A stretch of DNA of 8,322 nt from assembly GCA_003661385.1 (NCBI GenBank), contig QMWA01000067.1:1-8322 (forward strand), in the 5' to 3' direction. Origin of the DNA: Thermoproteota archaeon (GTDB taxonomy: Archaea; Korarchaeota; Korarchaeia; B14-G2). A program made the translations under genes and the position numbers. The notes under the pieces are model-generated. The model saw nothing but the letters and a program-made list of their open reading frames with translations, was not told the origin of the DNA and ran no database searches. Below, in pieces: positions 6,356-8,322 of this stretch; the first letter of the stretch is position 1; each line of letters opens with the position of its first letter.

Positions 6356-6412
6356 CCAGGGTACCCCACCGTCCCAGCTGGCATCCTGATGTGCTGTACT
6401 CTGACATGCCAA

Positions 6413-6421
6413 GTTATTAAC
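6413..6421. promoter_or_regulatory. AT-rich TATA element probably serving both divergent genes
   Basis: GTTATTAAC on the plus strand reads GTTAATAAC on the minus strand, nearly the same in both directions. Its centre at 6417 is about 28 bases from the thioredoxin ATG at 6445, implying a leaderless message, and the same distance in the other direction places the dehydrogenase transcript start near 6391, leaving a leader of about 35 bases with a ribosome site. It is the only TATA-like run in the 89-bp gap. Confidence 0.55.
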
Positions 6422-6444
6422 TGTGGTGCGACACTAGAGACAGC

Positions 6445-6843
6445 ATGGATGAGCTTGAGGAGCTCAAGAGGAGGAAGCTAGCTGAGCTCCTTAGGAGGGC
6501 ATCTGAGCCCAGGAGGGAGCTGCCTATGGGGCCTGTTGAGCTTGATAGCAGCAGCTTCTGGAAGTTCGTTAGGGAGAACCGGGTGGCTGTAGTTGACTTC
6601 TGGGCTGAGTGGTGCATGCCATGCAGGATAGTTGCCCCGGTGATAGAGGAGCTCTCAAGGAAGTATGCTGGGAGGGTGGCCTTCGGAAAGCTTAACGTCG
6701 ATGAGAGCCCTGAAATAGCAGCTCAGCTGCAGATAATGGCCATACCGACGCTTGTGCTCTTCATCGACGGGAAGCCTGTTGACAGGCTGACTGGAGCATA
6801 CCCGAAGCCTGCTATAGAGCGCTGGATCTCAAGGTACGTGTAG
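6445..6843 (+). CDS. Thioredoxin with a charged N-terminal extension
   Basis: A complete 132-residue thioredoxin, a cytoplasmic disulfide reductase. The active site is Trp-Cys-Met-Pro-Cys at 56-60, preceded by the buried Asp at 51 in Val-Asp-Phe-Trp; the cis-proline is P101 in Ala-Ile-Pro-Thr. The core from about residue 32 has normal length. The first 30 residues are an extra, highly charged helix rich in Lys, Arg, Glu and Leu, ending in Pro-Met-Gly-Pro, an extension seen in some archaeal thioredoxins. There is no signal peptide. The ATG at 6445 is supported by the TATA element about 28 bases upstream, so the message appears leaderless. The Cys-Met-Pro-Cys pair differs from the usual Cys-Gly-Pro-Cys and may shift its redox potential. 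Confidence 0.95.
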   Translation: MDELEELKRRKLAELLRRASEPRRELPMGPVELDSSSFWKFVRENRVAVVDFWAEWCMPCRIVAPVIEELSRKYAGRVAFGKLNVDESPEIAAQLQIMAIPTLVLFIDGKPVDRLTGAYPKPAIERWISRYV

Positions 6844-6853
6844 CTAAGGCATC

Positions 6854-6860
6854 CTTATAA
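6854..6860 (+). promoter_or_regulatory. TATA-like box for the transporter gene
   Basis: CTTATAA, eleven bases past the thioredoxin stop, predicts a transcript start near 6883, giving a leader of about 43 bases before the GTG at 6927. A purine-rich GGAGAAGG at 6910-6917 lies nine bases ahead of that start. The transporter therefore seems to be transcribed on its own. Confidence 0.5.
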
Positions 6861-6926
6861 CCCCGCTTCTCCTGGGCTGCTGGTGGGCTTAGTGGGATAG
6901 CTGGAGGCTGGAGAAGGTTCAGGGAG

Positions 6927-8075
6927 GTGCTCTGGCAGTCTACTGCCGCCCTCCTGTTCGCCCTAGGAGACCTAGCTGCTGGAGGGGCCTCGCTGGCGCT
7001 GAGGCCTCTCTTCTCAGCTGCCCCATGGCTCCTGGTCATGTACCCTCCTCTACTGCAGGTAAGGGGCGTGATAAATGGTGTCCTGTGTGGGAGGCTCACG
7101 ACATCACTTCACACGGGGCTTGTCTACCCTAGGATAAGGGGGAACACAGAGTACTTCTGGGCTTCGATAGCAAGCGCCTTCTCCTCCACTTTCATAGGCT
7201 GCCTCCTCATAGCTGGCGTCACAGCCACCAACGTGAGGCTGACGCTAGGCTGCTCGCTGCGTGACATCCAGCTCATCGCAGCAACATCGCTTGCAACAGG
7301 CTTGCTGTCAGTAGGCCTCACTATACCGGCTACTGTGGTCTTAGCGACACAGACCTTCAGGAGAGGCTGGAACCCAGACATATTCACCTACCCTGTGATG
7401 TCCATCCTAGCTGACGTGGCTGCTACAGCATGCTATGCTGCTGTGGCGAGGGCTATAGTGTCATCGAGCAGGCCTCTCTTGGCCTTCGAGCTCGTCTTCG
7501 CAGCCTGCTTTGCCTCCTTCATAGCCACTTTAGCAGCCATGAGAGGGAGAGGAGAGTACTTCAGGATGCTGAAGGAGAACATCCAGGTAGCTATCCCCCT
7601 AGTGCTCCTGGGGAATGTGACTGGTAGAGTGCTAGCTGAGCTCAGGTCCCAGATAGAAGCTAAGCCTGGCATCCTCCTCGTCTACCCGTCTGTGACAGGT
7701 ACTCTCGGGGGCGCAGGCTCCATACTGGGGTCGATGGCTTCAACAGCTCTCGTCTTAGGGTACGTGCCGCCTACAGCAGCTGTGGTGGCATACTCTCTCC
7801 CTGAGCTAGCTGCAGTCGAGCTAGCTTCCCTGCTAGCCTACTCGATCTACGGCTCTATAGCAGCGCTGTCGAGCGGGTGCTGGAGCATGCTTCCAGCCGT
7901 CCTCTCTGTCAACCTGATGGGGTTCCCTCTAATAGCTTCAGCTAGCTACCTGACTGCTATACTGACCTTCAGGAGAGGGTGGGATCCAGACGCCTACATA
8001 AACCCTGCAGTCAGCAGCTTAGCTGACATGGTTGCCACACTGTCGCTTGCAGCTGGCCTGAGAGCATTCAGCTAG
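6927..8075 (+). CDS. Duplicated MgtE/SLC41-type divalent cation transporter
   Basis: The 382-residue product is an integral membrane protein with about ten hydrophobic segments and two homologous halves, 204 residues apart. Each half ends with the same block: Phe-Arg-Arg-Gly-Trp-Asn-Pro-Asp at 144-151 leading to an Asp at 163, and Phe-Arg-Arg-Gly-Trp-Asp-Pro-Asp at 348-355 leading to an Asp at 367. These Asp residues correspond to the pore Asp of bacterial MgtE. The earlier Arg-Gly-Val-Ile-Asn-Gly and Gly-Arg-Leu-Thr-Thr-Ser at 46-60 recall the SLC41 Gly-Asn-Leu and Ser-Arg-Leu-Ser-Thr motif. It likely carries Mg2+ or a related ion across the cell membrane. The cytoplasmic N and CBS regulatory domains of bacterial MgtE are missing. 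GTG at 6927 is the only standard start after the in-frame stop at 6858, although the codons just before it also read like protein. Confidence 0.85.
   Translation: MLWQSTAALLFALGDLAAGGASLALRPLFSAAPWLLVMYPPLLQVRGVINGVLCGRLTTSLHTGLVYPRIRGNTEYFWASIASAFSSTFIGCLLIAGVTATNVRLTLGCSLRDIQLIAATSLATGLLSVGLTIPATVVLATQTFRRGWNPDIFTYPVMSILADVAATACYAAVARAIVSSSRPLLAFELVFAACFASFIATLAAMRGRGEYFRMLKENIQVAIPLVLLGNVTGRVLAELRSQIEAKPGILLVYPSVTGTLGGAGSILGSMASTALVLGYVPPTAAVVAYSLPELAAVELASLLAYSIYGSIAALSSGCWSMLPAVLSVNLMGFPLIASASYLTAILTFRRGWDPDAYINPAVSSLADMVATLSLAAGLRAFS
8068..8075. other. Tail-to-tail overlap of transporter and helicase genes
   Basis: The transporter stop (TAG, 8073-8075) and the helicase stop (TGA, 8070-8068) overlap by 8 bp on opposite strands, the second such convergent overlap in the window. 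No terminator-like T-run is visible at the junction. Confidence 0.9.
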
Positions 8076-8322
8076 TAGCTTCATCAAACTCCTCAGCAAC
8101 CCTCTTGATCCTGGTGTAGCTTGCGCCCTCGGCTGTGGACTTCGCGTACTCTGGTAGCAGCTCGAAGTAGGATGGCTTAGCATACCTCTCGTCGCCTAGG
8201 ATGAAGAGTGCTCTGTCATCTGACGACCTCAGCACCCTCCCCATCGCCTGAGCTACCCTCCTCAGAGCTGGCACCACATAGGCGTAGTACACCCCCCTCA
8301 CCCTCCCATACCTGCTCACATA
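8068..8322 (-). CDS. C-terminal end of an XPD/DinG-like superfamily 2 DNA helicase (partial)
   Basis: Only the last 84 codons are in the window; the frame is open to the right edge, so the true start lies outside and the GTG at 8319 is an internal valine. The visible part holds helicase motif VI, Gln-Ala-Met-Gly-Arg-Val-Leu-Arg-Ser, followed by Asp-Asp-Arg-Ala-Leu and Leu-Gly-Asp-Glu-Arg-Tyr, the pattern at the end of XPD/Rad3/DinG helicases where the arginines contact ATP. The preceding Tyr-Tyr-x-Tyr-Val-Val-Pro-Ala-Leu segment also fits that family. The Fe-S domain that would confirm XPD proper is off the window, so XPD and DinG-like paralogues cannot be told apart. Confidence 0.85.
   Translation of the reverse strand, partial: YVSRYGRVRGVYYAYVVPALRRVAQAMGRVLRSSDDRALFILGDERYAKPSYFELLPEYAKSTAEGASYTRIKRVAEEFDEATS

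Noticed and set aside
6356-6412. 19-residue N-terminal extension of the dehydrogenase from TTG at 6412
   Set aside because: The extension has no family resemblance, and the TATA element directly abutting it predicts a transcript starting downstream near 6391; ATG at 6355 begins exactly at the Rossmann strand.
6812-7099. 95-codon minus-strand frame across the thioredoxin-transporter gap
   Set aside because: It crosses a promoter-like TATA box and two real genes on the opposite strand, and its product has no recognisable pattern.
7356-7991. Similar DNA words at 7356 and 7968 as a mobile-element repeat
   Set aside because: They encode the matching motif of the two transporter halves in the same frame, so they reflect an internal gene duplication.

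Overview
The window looks like a compact chromosomal stretch from a thermophilic archaeon, most likely of the Thermoproteota (crenarchaeal/TACK) side, though I cannot resolve the lineage. The evidence is an archaeal-type myo-inositol-1-phosphate synthase, an F420-type luciferase-family oxidoreductase, an iron-sulfur flavoprotein, an XPD/DinG-like helicase end, near-exclusive AGG/AGA arginine codons, TATA-like boxes about 25 bases ahead of first genes with little or no leader, and frequent GTG/TTG starts. Coding density is very high: the longest gaps are 97 bp (2568-2664), 89 bp (6356-6444) and 83 bp (6844-6926), and all three carry promoter-like sequence. I see no tRNA, rRNA, CRISPR array, IS element or prophage gene.

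Region 1 (minus strand, 2567 down to beyond base 1) is one tightly packed operon: inositol-1-phosphate synthase, a HAD phosphatase overlapping it as TAATG, a double [4Fe-4S] protein of the COG1600/QueG-like group, and the start of a small helical protein that begins inside the COG1600 gene. The synthase and phosphatase suggest an inositol phosphate branch (phospholipid head group or compatible solute); the roles of the two trailing genes are open.

Region 2 (plus strand, 2665-5242) is a second overlapping operon: an iron-sulfur flavoprotein with an added two-knuckle zinc-ribbon tail, an F420/flavin-type luciferase-family oxidoreductase, and endonuclease III. The start/stop overlaps (GTGA region, TTGA) suggest translational coupling. 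Two redox enzymes next to an Fe-S DNA glycosylase could be functional or just packing.

Region 3 (5231-6843) has a minus-strand saccharopine/lysine-6-dehydrogenase-family enzyme, tail-to-tail with endonuclease III by 12 bp, and a divergent thioredoxin. One short AT-rich element between these two genes seems able to serve both directions. Region 4 (6854-8322) holds a duplicated MgtE/SLC41-type cation transporter with its own promoter, overlapping by 8 bp the end of a convergent helicase gene that runs off the window.

Most of this is recognisable core metabolism. The points most worth a second look are the phosphatase coupled to inositol-phosphate synthase, the COG1600 protein lacking the QueG active-site signature, the zinc-ribbon iron-sulfur flavoprotein with an exact internal DNA repeat, the bidirectional TATA element, and the unusual abundance of CTAG. 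I do not see clear proof of a new multi-gene system.
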